NCBI RefSeq assembly: GCF_017353255.1 | Contig: NZ_JAFMYU010000003.1 | Span: 359,661 to 423,660, forward strand | Origin: Fibrella aquatilis | GTDB lineage: Bacteria > Bacteroidota > Bacteroidia > Cytophagales > Spirosomataceae | Length of the DNA stretch: 64,000 nucleotides | Direction of reading: 5' to 3' | Part shown: piece by piece, positions 43,396 through 52,510 of the stretch | Layout of the letters: each line of letters begins with the position of its first letter | How positions within the stretch are numbered: position 1 is the stretch's first letter | Made by a program: the position numbers and the translations under genes | Notes under the pieces: generated by a model | What the model saw: only the letters and a program-made list of their open reading frames with translations | The model's database searches: none | What the model was told of the DNA's origin: nothing

Positions 43396-44784
43396 TTAAG
43401 CATTCGGGGCCAAAACCGGCTTGGTTAGGGCCTGCCAGATTACGTCGTACACGTCGATGGCCTCGATTTCGGGTTGGGGTGTGGGTTGGTCGGTGATGAG
43501 CACAGGGTAATATTCCCTGCCGATGTCCACTCCGCCGTGCGAACCTTTCACGAGCGTGGCGTCCAGCGAGATGACGTTCATCAAATACCGGAAACCCAGC
43601 AACTTACGGGCCAGTTTATACCCCGCTTTGGCCTTAATCAAGGGGTTCGTCTGGTCCATAAACAGTTCTACCGGGTCGTAGCCGGGCTTGCGGTGAATGT
43701 CTACGAGTTGGGCGTAATCGGGTTTTTTGGCGTCGTCGAGCCAATAATAATAAGCAAACCAACTGTCGGGTTTGGCCACGGCTACGAGGTCGCCCGACCG
43801 CTCATGGTCGAGGTGATGTGCCTGTTTTCCTGCCTCGTCCAGCACCTCGGCCACGCCGGGGAGGGCTTCGATCAGGGCCTTCACCCGCGGAACGTTGGCC
43901 GGGTCGCTCACGTAGACGTGGGCAATCTGATGGTCGGGGGCGGCAAAGGCGGCGGAAGCCCCCGCATCGAGCAGTTCGCGGCCTACTTCGGTCCGCACCG
44001 CAATCATACCCGCCTCACGCAGGGCACGGTTGATGTACACAGGCCGCGACACCGTGTTGATGCCGTACTCCGACAACAGAATCACCTCGGCCCCTTTTTG
44101 CTCGTAGAACTTGACCAGTTCAGCCACCAGCTCATCTATTTCCCGCAGATCAGCGCCGATTTTGGTGAAATCGACACCGAATTTTTGCAGGCCGTAATCC
44201 AGGTGGGGGAGGTAAATCAGCGTGAGCGTGGGGTCATGTTTATCATCTACGTACATCGACGCGTCGGCAATCCAGCGCGAGCATTTGATGCTCGTTTGCG
44301 GCCCCCAGAAACTAAACAAGGGGAAGGTGCCGAATTTGGCGTGCAGTTCGTCACGGAGGGTGGCGGGGTGGCTGTAGCAGTCGGGCATTTTCAGGCCGTC
44401 GGCGTGGTATTGGGGCCGGGGCGTGACCGAATAATCGACCGCCGCGTACATGTTATACCACCAGAACATCTTGGAACAGGTAAAGCTAGGATCGTCACGT
44501 TTGGCGCGTTCCCAGATTTTTTCCGCGGCCACCAGCCGGTTGGATTGTTTCCAGAATTTCACTTCGGCGTCCTGCCGGTCATACCAGCCATTGCCCACAA
44601 TGCCGTGCTCGGAAGGCCATTTGCCTGTCACGTAACAACTCTGCGCCGTGGTGGTCACGGCGGGCAGCACCGGCCTCACATACGTCAGCCGCCGCTTGGC
44701 GATGTACTGCTGCAAAAACGGCGTATGTTCGCCTAGCACACTGGCACTCAGGCCAACAATATCAATAACAACGGTCTTGTTCAT
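43396..44784 (-). CDS. eboF: Alkaline phosphatase/phosphodiesterase superfamily, EboF-like
   Basis: 462-residue protein with the nucleotide pyrophosphatase/phosphodiesterase fold: MNKTVVIDIVGLSASVLGEHTP at the start (metal Asp), SCYVTGKWPSEHGIVGNG with the nucleophile region near residue 50, PHLDYGLQKFG, ILLSEYG and GSHGGVDIGREYYPV with C-terminal metal His. No signal peptide. Assigned as the EboF member because eboE, eboD and eboC lie nearby on the same strand; ebo genes are linked to scytonemin precursor export in cyanobacteria. The symbol rests on context. Confidence 0.65.
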   Translation of the reverse strand: MNKTVVIDIVGLSASVLGEHTPFLQQYIAKRRLTYVRPVLPAVTTTAQSCYVTGKWPSEHGIVGNGWYDRQDAEVKFWKQSNRLVAAEKIWERAKRDDPSFTCSKMFWWYNMYAAVDYSVTPRPQYHADGLKMPDCYSHPATLRDELHAKFGTFPLFSFWGPQTSIKCSRWIADASMYVDDKHDPTLTLIYLPHLDYGLQKFGVDFTKIGADLREIDELVAELVKFYEQKGAEVILLSEYGINTVSRPVYINRALREAGMIAVRTEVGRELLDAGASAAFAAPDHQIAHVYVSDPANVPRVKALIEALPGVAEVLDEAGKQAHHLDHERSGDLVAVAKPDSWFAYYYWLDDAKKPDYAQLVDIHRKPGYDPVELFMDQTNPLIKAKAGYKLARKLLGFRYLMNVISLDATLVKGSHGGVDIGREYYPVLITDQPTPQPEIEAIDVYDVIWQALTKPVLAPNA

Positions 44785-44874
44785 AGGGTAAGTAGGTGTA
44801 AATCAAGTAGTTCACAACGAGGACAAATCAAAAATAACACGTAAATTTACAACCTACCCATTCGCCAGCGAAAC

Positions 44875-45669
44875 ATGACTATTGCCCGACTTGATAATGA
44901 AGTATTCTTCAAGAAAGCATTCACGGATAAAATCGTGTTCAAAGCGTTCGTGAAAGACATTGTCGGCATCGACGTTGATCCCGATACTATTGAAACCGAA
45001 AAAGCATTTTCACCCAAGTTGGGAAGCATCAACTTCAAGTATGATATCTTCGCAGAAGATATCAAAAAGCGGATTATAATTGAGATTCAAAAAGTAGAGT
45101 ACGATCATAATTTTGATCGTTTTTTGCATTATCATTTGCAAGCCATTACTGAGCAACAACGCACGGCTGATGACTATACCGTCGAGAAAACGGTATATAC
45201 TATTGTGGTCATGACGGCCCCATATAAAATCAATAAAAAAACGGGTGAATTCATTAAAGATGAGGTTTTGATATCTTCCTTAAACCCGAAAAATTTGAAA
45301 GGTGACGAGCGCAAAATCTTCAATCACGAGCTGATTTATCTTAACCCTAACTACAAAGATCAGGACACTCCACTCAATTACCGTGACTGGCTGGATTTGA
45401 TTTACGAAAGCATTCACAGTCCCCAAAATCCACAGATCAATATCGACAACGTAGGCGTAAAAAGAGCCTCTGAAATTATTCAGCAGGAAAACATCAGCCC
45501 TGAAGAGTGGGAGCAGGCCAAGATTGAAGTTGGTAAGCGCCAAGTAATTGTCTTAGAACGAGAAGAAGAGAAAATGGAAATTGCCACTAGGTTGAAAGGA
45601 ATAGGTATTTCGATTTCAGATATTGCTAAGGCGACGGGGTTGGATGTTGACGAGATAGAGAGGCTCTGA
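44875..45669 (+). CDS. Rpn/PD-(D/E)XK transposase-like nuclease
   Basis: 264 residues of the Rpn family (putative transposase-derived, recombination-promoting nucleases). Core: NEVFFKKAFTDKIVFKAFVKDIVG, NFKYDIFAED with Asp, and IIIEIQKVEYDHNFDRFLHYHLQAITEQQ with the ExQ catalytic variant. The C-terminal DNA-binding-like part reads MEIATRLKGIGISISDIAKATGLDVDEIERL. AT-rich compared with neighbours. It splits the ebo genes and is probably acquired. Confidence 0.85.
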   Translation: MTIARLDNEVFFKKAFTDKIVFKAFVKDIVGIDVDPDTIETEKAFSPKLGSINFKYDIFAEDIKKRIIIEIQKVEYDHNFDRFLHYHLQAITEQQRTADDYTVEKTVYTIVVMTAPYKINKKTGEFIKDEVLISSLNPKNLKGDERKIFNHELIYLNPNYKDQDTPLNYRDWLDLIYESIHSPQNPQINIDNVGVKRASEIIQQENISPEEWEQAKIEVGKRQVIVLEREEEKMEIATRLKGIGISISDIAKATGLDVDEIERL

Positions 45670-45699
45670 TAAATTTTAAATTTTAGAAAGGCTAACCTA

Positions 45700-46218
45700 T
45701 TATGATACTTCCAGTTGCCAAAACCTTTCAAGAGTCCAATCGAAGGGAGTGAATTCTGATTTAAGCTCTTTTACTAATGACCAATATGCATTCTCACTGA
45801 GAGTGGTCCATTTTACGGACTTCAAGTGTCGTAAACTTGGATATATTGAGGCAATTTTAGTTAATAAAATATTGTCAATTGGAGGATGAATTATACGGCT
45901 CTTCCTACAATCTCCCTTACTGGTTAGTATTACAGATGTTTTGAGATAAATAGAGATTATTTTAGCCGCTCTACCATAGGATACGTCGGAAAAATCTTGA
46001 TTTCTAAAAGAATCAATTAGATCAAAAGCGCAAGATTTGTGGAAGGATTCGAAATCAGTTGAAGAGTCATCAAGTTCCATTTCTGCAAATCTTCTTAGGC
46101 CAGACGATTCAATTGCTGTTTTTATAATAGGTGTTTTGGCGAAGCCTCTCTGACTAGCCCTCGCTGCTGTCCAAGTGGCGAAATTGTGCCTGTGTTCATT
46201 GAAATCGTAAGAAGTCAT
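45700..46218 (-). CDS. Hypothetical protein, AT-rich
   Basis: 172 residues; I do not recognise a named domain. The start TSYDFNEHRHNFATWTAARASQRGF followed by PIIKTAIESSGLRRFAE recurs, as I recall, in unannotated Bacteroidota proteins. No signal peptide or membrane helix. The gene is AT-rich (runs of AATTTT, ATTTTA) against a GC-rich background and lies back to back with the Rpn-like gene, so both may have arrived together. Confidence 0.55.
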   Translation of the reverse strand: MTSYDFNEHRHNFATWTAARASQRGFAKTPIIKTAIESSGLRRFAEMELDDSSTDFESFHKSCAFDLIDSFRNQDFSDVSYGRAAKIISIYLKTSVILTSKGDCRKSRIIHPPIDNILLTKIASIYPSLRHLKSVKWTTLSENAYWSLVKELKSEFTPFDWTLERFWQLEVS

Positions 46219-46301
46219 TAAGCTTTAGTTTAAAGAGGCGATATACAGCAATTAATATAGCTGAAAAATAACTAAAATGCTAATGCACTGTAAATCTAAT
46301 T

Positions 46302-47495
46302 CTAGTTATGCTTCAAAATTCCTCCTACCCACGCAATCTCCCTACTAATCGATTTGCTGATAGGGGCTTGGAGGTCGGGGGGGAGGACGCCCCAGGTGTA
46401 GGTTTCAATTTCGAGGTGGTTGGTGAAGGGCGTAGTGTGCTGGCGGTGTAGGGCTTCTACTACGCTGGCTTGGGTGGAGCCGAGCAGGCCGTAGCGTTCC
46501 ATGAACAGCGGGACGTGGAAATGGATGCGCCATTCGCGGTGGGTGGCGGCGTCGTAGGCGGCGAGGGCGTCGGGTAGGTCGGCGAAGTGGGTGAGGGTGC
46601 CGTCGGTGAGGCGGGCTACTACTTGGTGCAGGTAGGTGGGTTCGTTGAAGGCCCCGATGGCAGCGAGCTTTTCGGCTGCATCATCCGTAAAATCAATCTG
46701 CAACGCCGAGCTGATCTGCACTTTTCCTACCCGGATGTTGGCGGTTGCGAGGGAGGCCAGCACCGTGTCGATTTCTTCATAAGCCACCGCTACGTGGCAG
46801 ACGTCGTAGCAAAGTTGCACGTGGTCATACAGCGCTCCATCAACCTCTTGTTTAGTAAAACCATGTTTTTCGGCCAGATAGGTTTGTGCGGCGGGGCGGA
46901 GCACGGTGGTGTACCAGGCCACAAAATCGGCGCAATTGTCGAGTAGGCCGTCGGGTTCGGGTTCCACGTCGAGGTGCATGATTTTGCCCGTCGTTTGCCG
47001 CAGCCGGATCAGCTCATCCACCACCGTCAGCATGGCCTCGGTGGCGGTTTGCATGGCCTCCTGGCGGGCGGCAGGGGTTGGCCACCAGAGGCGGTAGGAG
47101 AGGGGCGAAGTGGAAATGCCGCCTTCGGTTTCGTCGGTGGGGAGCAGTTCAGTCAGTAGTCGAAACAGCCGAATCGTGTAGTCAACGCGGTCGGCGGTGG
47201 TCCAGTCGGGGCTGTGTACGTCGTCTTTCACGCGTTCGTGGTGGAAGCCGCCGTAGGGAAAGCCGTTCATGGTGAAGATGTAGCAGCCCGTTTCGGCCAG
47301 CCACGCCTTAAACTCAGACATCCTTTTAGGCTGCATCAGATCAACACTCGCCAGATTGGCCAGTCGCAGGCCCAGCGCCAGGGGCTTGTCGGGACTAACG
47401 GCGGCCTTCACGGCGGGTACCTGCTCGCGGAGATGCTTAAAATGATCGTCCCACGCCTCGCCGGGGTGGATGTTGGTGCAGTAGCCGAGTATCAT
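46302..47495 (-). CDS. eboE: EboE-type metabolite traffic protein
   Basis: 397-residue TIM barrel of the xylose-isomerase-like superfamily. MILGYCTNIHPGEAWDDHFKHL at the start, MNGFPYGGFHHERVKDDVHSPDW, LHLDVEPEPDGLLDN near residue 185 (metal-type Glu) and LCYDVCHVAVAYEE fit EboE. The ebo cluster is implicated in moving a metabolite to the periplasm in cyanobacteria. The gene is downstream of eboD on the same strand. Confidence 0.85.
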   Translation of the reverse strand: MILGYCTNIHPGEAWDDHFKHLREQVPAVKAAVSPDKPLALGLRLANLASVDLMQPKRMSEFKAWLAETGCYIFTMNGFPYGGFHHERVKDDVHSPDWTTADRVDYTIRLFRLLTELLPTDETEGGISTSPLSYRLWWPTPAARQEAMQTATEAMLTVVDELIRLRQTTGKIMHLDVEPEPDGLLDNCADFVAWYTTVLRPAAQTYLAEKHGFTKQEVDGALYDHVQLCYDVCHVAVAYEEIDTVLASLATANIRVGKVQISSALQIDFTDDAAEKLAAIGAFNEPTYLHQVVARLTDGTLTHFADLPDALAAYDAATHREWRIHFHVPLFMERYGLLGSTQASVVEALHRQHTTPFTNHLEIETYTWGVLPPDLQAPISKSISREIAWVGGILKHN

Positions 47496-47505
47496 TTGGG
47501 GAAGT

Positions 47506-47552
47506 TAATGTACAATGAACAATGTACAATGTACATTATTCATTGTACATTA
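47506..47552. repeat. Heptad hairpin, ATGTACA word
   Basis: TAATGTACAATGAACA... with words ATGTACA, ATGAACA, ATGTACA, mirrored on the right as ATTCATTGTACATTA. It sits between eboE and eboD and encodes the end of EboD (residues MYNE and the TAA). Confidence 0.9.
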
Positions 47553-48705
47553 GTTTACTCTCCAACCTCTCCACTGCTTGCTGAATAAGCTCAAAATCCA
47601 TCTCGTGGACTTCGATGCCGGTGCCCAGTGCGTCGAGGAGGGTGATGGTGAGTTGGCCGCCGAGGTGTTCCTGGAATTCGGTGAGGCCGCGGCGCAGGTT
47701 TTCCGAGTTGTTCTCGGCTAGGGCGGGGTGGAACAGGTCGAAGCCAAGCTGCCCAAATACATGCAGAACGCGCTCGGCGTCGTGGGCCGAAATGCGCCCG
47801 ACCAGCTGCGAATAGACCGTATCGAGGGCAATGCCAATGGCTACCGCCTCGCCGTGGCGGACGCTGAAATGGGTCAGGTACTCCAGTTTGTGCGCTGCCC
47901 AGTGCCCAAAATCGAGGGGCCGGGCCGAACCCTGCTCAAAGGGGTCGCCGCCCGAAATATGTTGCATGTGCATGGCGGCGCAGCGGTAGATAAGCCCGCT
48001 CATGGCTTCAGCGTCGCGGTGGGCGAGGGCCTCGGCTTGGGCTTCGATCCATTCAAAAAAGGCCAAATCTTTGATTAGGGCCACTTTTACGGCCTCGGCA
48101 ATGCCCGCCCGCCAATCGCGCTCGTCGAGGGTGGTCAGGAAATGGGCGTCGTTGAACACGGCCACGGGCGGCGCAAACGTGCCAATGAAATTCTTCTTGC
48201 CCCGGTAGTTGACCCCGTTTTTGACGCCCACCCCCGAATCGTTTTGCGACAGCACCGTGGTCGGGATGCGGATGTGCCGAACGCCCCGGTGGGCAATGGC
48301 GGCGGCGTAGCCCACGAGGTCGAGCACGGCCCCGCCCCCAATGCCAATGACATATGAGTGCCGGTCGATGCCGTATTGGTCTATGGCGTCGATGAGCTGA
48401 TCGACCAGTGCGGGATCATTCTTGGCCGCCTCGCCACCGGGTACGCCCATAGGTTGGGTAACAAGGGTAGCCGTGGGAATGCCCGCTACGTACGCGGCAA
48501 CCTCGGCAGTCAGGGTAGGGTGGGCGCTGAGTACACCCGCGTCGATGACAAACAGTAATCTCTTAGGCTGACCCGTCGGCGAGGGCTGGCTCAGGTAGTC
48601 ACGAAAGAGTGGATTCTGAGGGGCAAACAGGTGTTCGGTAAAGTGGACAGCGTAGGTAAACGGTACGCTGAAAGACTGTTCTAAAGGTGGTTGGACTGCG
48701 TTCAT
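47536..48705 (-). CDS. eboD: EboD-type sugar phosphate cyclase (dehydroquinate synthase-like)
   Basis: 389-residue member of the 3-dehydroquinate-synthase superfamily, NAD- and metal-dependent. NAD and phosphate segments: YVIGIGGGAVLDLVGYAAA, PTTVLSQNDSGVGVKNGVN, and metal ligands in ALIKDLAFFEW, RPLDFGHWAAHKLEYL (His) and RHGEAVAIG (His). Grouped with eboE, eboC and eboF. The C-terminal MYNE and stop come from the ATGTACA hairpin. I use the second ATG (MNAVQPPLEQSF); an ATG eight codons upstream is possible. Confidence 0.85.
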   Translation of the reverse strand: MNAVQPPLEQSFSVPFTYAVHFTEHLFAPQNPLFRDYLSQPSPTGQPKRLLFVIDAGVLSAHPTLTAEVAAYVAGIPTATLVTQPMGVPGGEAAKNDPALVDQLIDAIDQYGIDRHSYVIGIGGGAVLDLVGYAAAIAHRGVRHIRIPTTVLSQNDSGVGVKNGVNYRGKKNFIGTFAPPVAVFNDAHFLTTLDERDWRAGIAEAVKVALIKDLAFFEWIEAQAEALAHRDAEAMSGLIYRCAAMHMQHISGGDPFEQGSARPLDFGHWAAHKLEYLTHFSVRHGEAVAIGIALDTVYSQLVGRISAHDAERVLHVFGQLGFDLFHPALAENNSENLRRGLTEFQEHLGGQLTITLLDALGTGIEVHEMDFELIQQAVERLESKLMYNE

Positions 48706-48833
48706 TTCATCGGTTGTTGCTGAAAACAAAAGTCAAATTTACGGTTGCTTACCCATGTCTACGCTATAAAAACGGCCTGGCTAAACCTTGTCGCCCTTTA
48801 TTCGTCCAACAGCCAATTAAACCAATAGAACAA

Positions 48834-49133
48834 ATGACACTTCGCAAACTGATGCTCACGGGCATGGTCCTGCTGGCTACGGCCACCGCCGCTACCTTCG
48901 CCCAAACCCAGCCGGTTTATTCTGGCCACCCACGCCTGACACCGGAACAAAAAATGGCTCGCAAAGCCGAAATGAAAGCAAAGCTCGATGCCATGTCGCC
49001 GCAGGAACGGAAAGCATTCCGGCAGGCTCACCGCGAACACAGGCAGGCTAAACTAGCCGCCATGTCGCCCGAAAAGCGGCAGCGTGTCCTGGCCCGTCGC
49101 CAGCTAAAGCGCGAAAAACGGCAGCAGGGGTAA
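48834..49133 (+). CDS. Small secreted charged protein
   Basis: 99 residues. Signal peptide MTLRKLMLTGMVLLATATAATFAQ followed by a Lys/Arg/Glu/Ala-rich helical body with MSPQERKAFRQ and MSPEKRQRVLARR repeats (two related units of about 27 residues). It resembles the helical CpxP/Spy-like or zinc-resistance-type periplasmic proteins, without a firm match. A terminator hairpin follows. Confidence 0.6.
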   Translation: MTLRKLMLTGMVLLATATAATFAQTQPVYSGHPRLTPEQKMARKAEMKAKLDAMSPQERKAFRQAHREHRQAKLAAMSPEKRQRVLARRQLKREKRQQG

Positions 49134-49158
49134 GGCGGTGAATTGTTAATCGTGCTGG

Positions 49159-49215
49159 GTAAAGAGCTTGTTGTCGGGCGAGAGGCTACCTCACGCTTGA
49201 CAACAAGCTCTTTAC
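49159..49215 (+). terminator. Terminator-like hairpin after the small secreted protein gene
   Basis: GTAAAGAGCTTGTTGTC against GACAACAAGCTCTTTAC: a 17-bp perfect stem; the 23-base interior also pairs imperfectly (GCGAGAGG with CCTCACGC). No strong T tract follows, so a role as processing site or repeat is also possible. Confidence 0.7.
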
Positions 49216-49266
49216 AGACAAGAACACCAGGCAGGTGACAAACAAATCAGGGCGCTATATTGCCCT

Positions 49267-50691
49267 ATGAATCAACTCATTATCGCCGCGCTGGGCATGG
49301 GCACTGCCCTGTGTATGGCCGTAAGCTGCCAGCCCAATACGCAACCACAACCTGTGGTAACGACCACAGTGCCAGCTACTTACTCGGCAACTGCTGCCGA
49401 TAATACGTTTCTCGACAGTCTTCAGCGCGACACGTTTCGGTACTTCTGGGAAACCACTAACCCCCAAAATGGCCTTGTACCCGACCGTGCGCCGTCGCCT
49501 TCGTTCAGCAGCATTGCCGCCGTGGGGTTTGGCCTTACCACCTACCTTGTGGGTGTAGAACGGGGCTACATCAGCCGTACGCAGGCGTCAGACCGCACCC
49601 TGGCCACACTCCGTTTTTTCGCCAATGCGCCACAGTCAGCGCAGGCCACGGGCATAGCGGGCTACAAAGGGTTTTTCTACCATTTCCTGGATATGAAAAC
49701 GGGCGAACGTTTTAAGCAGGTCGAACTGTCGACCATCGACACGGCTTTGCTGCTGGGTGGTATCCTGAGCGTGCAGGCCTATTTCGACCAAAATACGCCT
49801 GCCGAAACCGAGATTCGTACCCTGGCCGAGACGATCTACGGCCGCGCCGACTGGACGTTTTTTCAACAAAGAACCCCGCTCGTAGCTATGGGCTGGCATC
49901 CTGAAACGGGCTTTATCAAGAGCGACTGGACAGGCTATAACGAAGCCATGCTGCTCTATGTGTTAGCGCTGGGTTCGCCCACGCACCCGGTGGCGCCGGA
50001 AGCCTGGACCGCCTGGACAAAGACCTACCAATTTACCACCTACAACGGCCTTCAGCACATCAACTTCGACCCGCTGTTTGGGCATCAGTATTCGCACTGC
50101 TGGATCGACTTCCGGGGTATTCAAGATGCCTACATGCGCGACAAGCGGCTCGACTACCACGAAAACTCCCGCCTGGCTACCTACGCCAACCGGGCCTATT
50201 GTGTGGCCAACAAAGCAGGCTGGACCGACTACGGTCCCACCATCTGGGGCCTCACCGCCTGCGATGGCCCCGCCGATACACTGGCGGGTGGACGGCAATT
50301 TTTCTCCTATCGGGCGCGGGGCGCAGCCTCAACTGGCATAGTTGACGATGGTACGATTGCCCCCACGGCGGCGGGTGGGTCGTTGCCGTTTGCCCCGGAA
50401 ATCTGCGTGCCTGCACTACGAGCCATGAAAGCTCGCTACGGAGCAAAACTCTATGGTCTCTACGGCTTTCGCGATGCGTTTAATCCTACCTACCGCTACC
50501 CGTCTCGCTTTGCCAATGGCCCGACCACGCAGGGCTGGTTTGATGTCGATTATCTGGGCATCGACCAGGGGCCCATTATGCTCATGGCCGAAAACCTGCG
50601 GACGGGTTTTGTCTGGAACCTGATGAAAAAAAGTCCACACATCCGCCGTGGGTTGACCAGGGCCGGGTTCACGGGCGGCTGGTTGCAATAA
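49267..50691 (+). CDS. GH144-type beta-1,2-glucan hydrolase, lipoprotein
   Basis: 474 residues. Lipobox AVSC (Cys at about 20). The domain is the glucoamylase-like (alpha/alpha)6 barrel of GH144: LQRDTFRYFWETTNPQNGLVPDR, STIDTALLLGGILS, MGWHPETGFI, YNEAMLLYVLALGSP, WIDFRGIQDAYMRDKRLDYHENS, and LGIDQGPIMLMAENLRTGFVW. Characterised members cleave beta-1,2-glucans. Surface or periplasmic location inferred from the lipobox. It interrupts the ebo set between eboD and eboC on the other strand. Confidence 0.88.
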   Translation: MNQLIIAALGMGTALCMAVSCQPNTQPQPVVTTTVPATYSATAADNTFLDSLQRDTFRYFWETTNPQNGLVPDRAPSPSFSSIAAVGFGLTTYLVGVERGYISRTQASDRTLATLRFFANAPQSAQATGIAGYKGFFYHFLDMKTGERFKQVELSTIDTALLLGGILSVQAYFDQNTPAETEIRTLAETIYGRADWTFFQQRTPLVAMGWHPETGFIKSDWTGYNEAMLLYVLALGSPTHPVAPEAWTAWTKTYQFTTYNGLQHINFDPLFGHQYSHCWIDFRGIQDAYMRDKRLDYHENSRLATYANRAYCVANKAGWTDYGPTIWGLTACDGPADTLAGGRQFFSYRARGAASTGIVDDGTIAPTAAGGSLPFAPEICVPALRAMKARYGAKLYGLYGFRDAFNPTYRYPSRFANGPTTQGWFDVDYLGIDQGPIMLMAENLRTGFVWNLMKKSPHIRRGLTRAGFTGGWLQ

Positions 50692-50701
50692 GCCTCGCTC
50701 G

Positions 50702-51586
50702 TTACGTGACGGCGAAATATTTCGCTACGGGAATGGATAAGGGCAGCAGTAGCAGTACCCCCAGGGCCAGCGGCCAATTGCCCGACACGCTCACCCAGGC
50801 GGCATCCATAACAATCAGCGACAGTACCCCCGCCTTCACGGCCTTACCAATGTTGGGGCCAACGGGATTCTGAATGGCCGTCAGCAGCGGGCGACCAATC
50901 AGGATCAGGTGTAGCAGCACGAAGCCGATAGTGATGGGCAGGGTCAGCGCACGGGACGCCATCCAGAGTTGACAGGCGCTCACCAGCAGATATAAACACC
51001 CGGCGAAATAGAGCGTGCGCTGTTTGCCACCGTGTACTTCGTCGCGGCTGATCATGGTGATGGCCGCGATGTAGATCATCGGCACAATGCCCAGCCACCA
51101 CAGTTGGTGCACCGCCCCCGCCCCCGTTGCGCTAACACCCAAGAGCAAGTTTACGCCCCGGCAAAGGCCCATGTTGATGGGGCCGAACAGGGATTGGTGC
51201 TTGCCAAACCGGTCGTAGAAAACAGCCAGCCCCGCCACTAGCAAAGCCAGCCAGCCGCTGGTTTGACCATAGAAAAAAGCCAATGTAATGCCCAGAGCCA
51301 ACAAACCCACGCCCAGTGCCGAGGCCTGCTCAACCGGCACCCGCCCGCTGGGAATGGGGCGTTCGGGCCGTTCAACGGCGTCCAGTTGAGCATCGAAGAC
51401 ATCATTGAGCACCACGCCCCCACCATATAACCCTATGGTCGATAGCACTAATAACCACACGGGTTGCCCTGAACTGAACGGCGACAGCAGACCCGCCAGC
51501 GGAGCCAGCGAGGCTCCTGCCAGAATATCGGCGGCGGCGGTCAGCAGGTTGGCCGGGCGCATGAGTTGGAGGTAGGGTTTTATCAT
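50702..51586 (-). CDS. eboC: UbiA-like protein EboC
   Basis: 294-residue membrane protein with about eight helices. The first Asp-rich motif is N61-D62-V-F-D65-A-Q-L-D69 followed by RPERPIPSGRV, the classic UbiA prenyltransferase site; a second region MISRDEVHGGKQ provides Asp/Glu. EboC members transfer or carry an isoprenoid-like group in a metabolite-export pathway. It starts 11 bases after the SDR gene stop on the same strand. Confidence 0.87.
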   Translation of the reverse strand: MIKPYLQLMRPANLLTAAADILAGASLAPLAGLLSPFSSGQPVWLLVLSTIGLYGGGVVLNDVFDAQLDAVERPERPIPSGRVPVEQASALGVGLLALGITLAFFYGQTSGWLALLVAGLAVFYDRFGKHQSLFGPINMGLCRGVNLLLGVSATGAGAVHQLWWLGIVPMIYIAAITMISRDEVHGGKQRTLYFAGCLYLLVSACQLWMASRALTLPITIGFVLLHLILIGRPLLTAIQNPVGPNIGKAVKAGVLSLIVMDAAWVSVSGNWPLALGVLLLLPLSIPVAKYFAVT

Positions 51587-51597
51587 AACAAACGTAG

Positions 51598-52392
51598 TTA
51601 TTGCTCAACGGCCCGGTTCCGAAGCATCCTGGAAAGAACGGCAGGAAAGAAGCGTTTGAGGTAAATCCCCCAGGTTTCAACACCACCGATGTACACTTCT
51701 TCCCGACCCGATGCCACTGCCTTCAGTATACGGCGGGCACATTCGTCGGCGGGCATTCCCTGTTCCTGCGCCTTATCCGATTTGCCGTAAACCTCACCAC
51801 TCGCGCTAAGTGCGCTACTGGAAATGGGTGTGCGGATATAACCGGGGCAGACCATCGTGACGCGCAGGCCACTGTTGGCTACTTCGGCGCGGAGGGCGTC
51901 GAAAAAGCCATGCAGGGCATGTTTAGACGCACAATAGCCCGACCGCTGTTTTACGCCTATCTTGCCTGCCACGCTGCTGGTGACCACAAAATGGCCGCTT
52001 TTCTGTGCCAGCATGTGGGGCAATATGGCTTGCGTGAGGGCCACCGGACCAAAGAAATTTACCGCCATCAGGCGCTGATACACGCTCGGGTCGGTGTTCT
52101 GCACAAGACTCCGCTGGGTGATGCCCGCATTCTGGAACACGTAATCGATGCGTCCAAATCGGGCCAATACGGTCTGGACTTTTTCGGCCAGGTCGTCCGC
52201 ATCGGTCACGTCAAGGGGTAGCACAAGTACGGCTTCAGCGGGCAGGCCGGTGGCCAGAGCCACGCGCTGAAGTTCGTCCTCACGCCGCGCCGATAACACC
52301 AAACGGGCACCCTGCCGGGCCAATGCCACCGCCAGCGCCTCGCCAATTCCCGACGAAGCCCCCGTTATCCAAGCTACTTTTTGATTAAACAT
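51598..52392 (-). CDS. SDR family oxidoreductase
   Basis: 264 residues. Classical SDR with TGASSGIG near residues 10-17, NAG in VFQNAGITQ, catalytic Ser in VVTSSVAG, and YCASKHAL (Tyr/Lys). The C terminus (GVETWGIYLKRFFPAVLSRMLRN) is amphipathic and may bind membrane, as in dehydrogenase/reductase 7-like enzymes. Eleven bases upstream of eboC in the same transcript, so it may act in that pathway. Substrate unknown. Confidence 0.85.
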   Translation of the reverse strand: MFNQKVAWITGASSGIGEALAVALARQGARLVLSARREDELQRVALATGLPAEAVLVLPLDVTDADDLAEKVQTVLARFGRIDYVFQNAGITQRSLVQNTDPSVYQRLMAVNFFGPVALTQAILPHMLAQKSGHFVVTSSVAGKIGVKQRSGYCASKHALHGFFDALRAEVANSGLRVTMVCPGYIRTPISSSALSASGEVYGKSDKAQEQGMPADECARRILKAVASGREEVYIGGVETWGIYLKRFFPAVLSRMLRNRAVEQ

Positions 52393-52398
52393 GTAGAA

Positions 52399-52510
52399 AT
52401 TTACGATGTACGACTTACGATTTACGATTTATTGCTGGCGCAAGAGTACGTTTGCTCTAGCCCATTGGCGTCAGCAATAAATCGTAAGTCGTAAGTCGTA
52501 CATCGTAAAT
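52399..52510. repeat. Heptad hairpin, TACGANN word
   Basis: Words TACGATG, TACGACT, TACGATT, TACGATT, TATTGCTGGCGC at the apex facing GCGTCAGCAATA. It lies between pyrE and the SDR gene. The pyrE stop TGA is the first three bases of TGATTTACGA at its right end. Confidence 0.9.

Noticed and set aside
43474..44736. 420-codon open frame antisense to eboF
   Set aside because: Low-complexity Gly/His/Arg-rich translation with no motif; the reverse-strand phosphodiesterase is well supported.
44875..45669. Intact insertion sequence
   Set aside because: No terminal inverted repeats or target-site duplication could be found around the Rpn-like gene; the family is only transposase-related.
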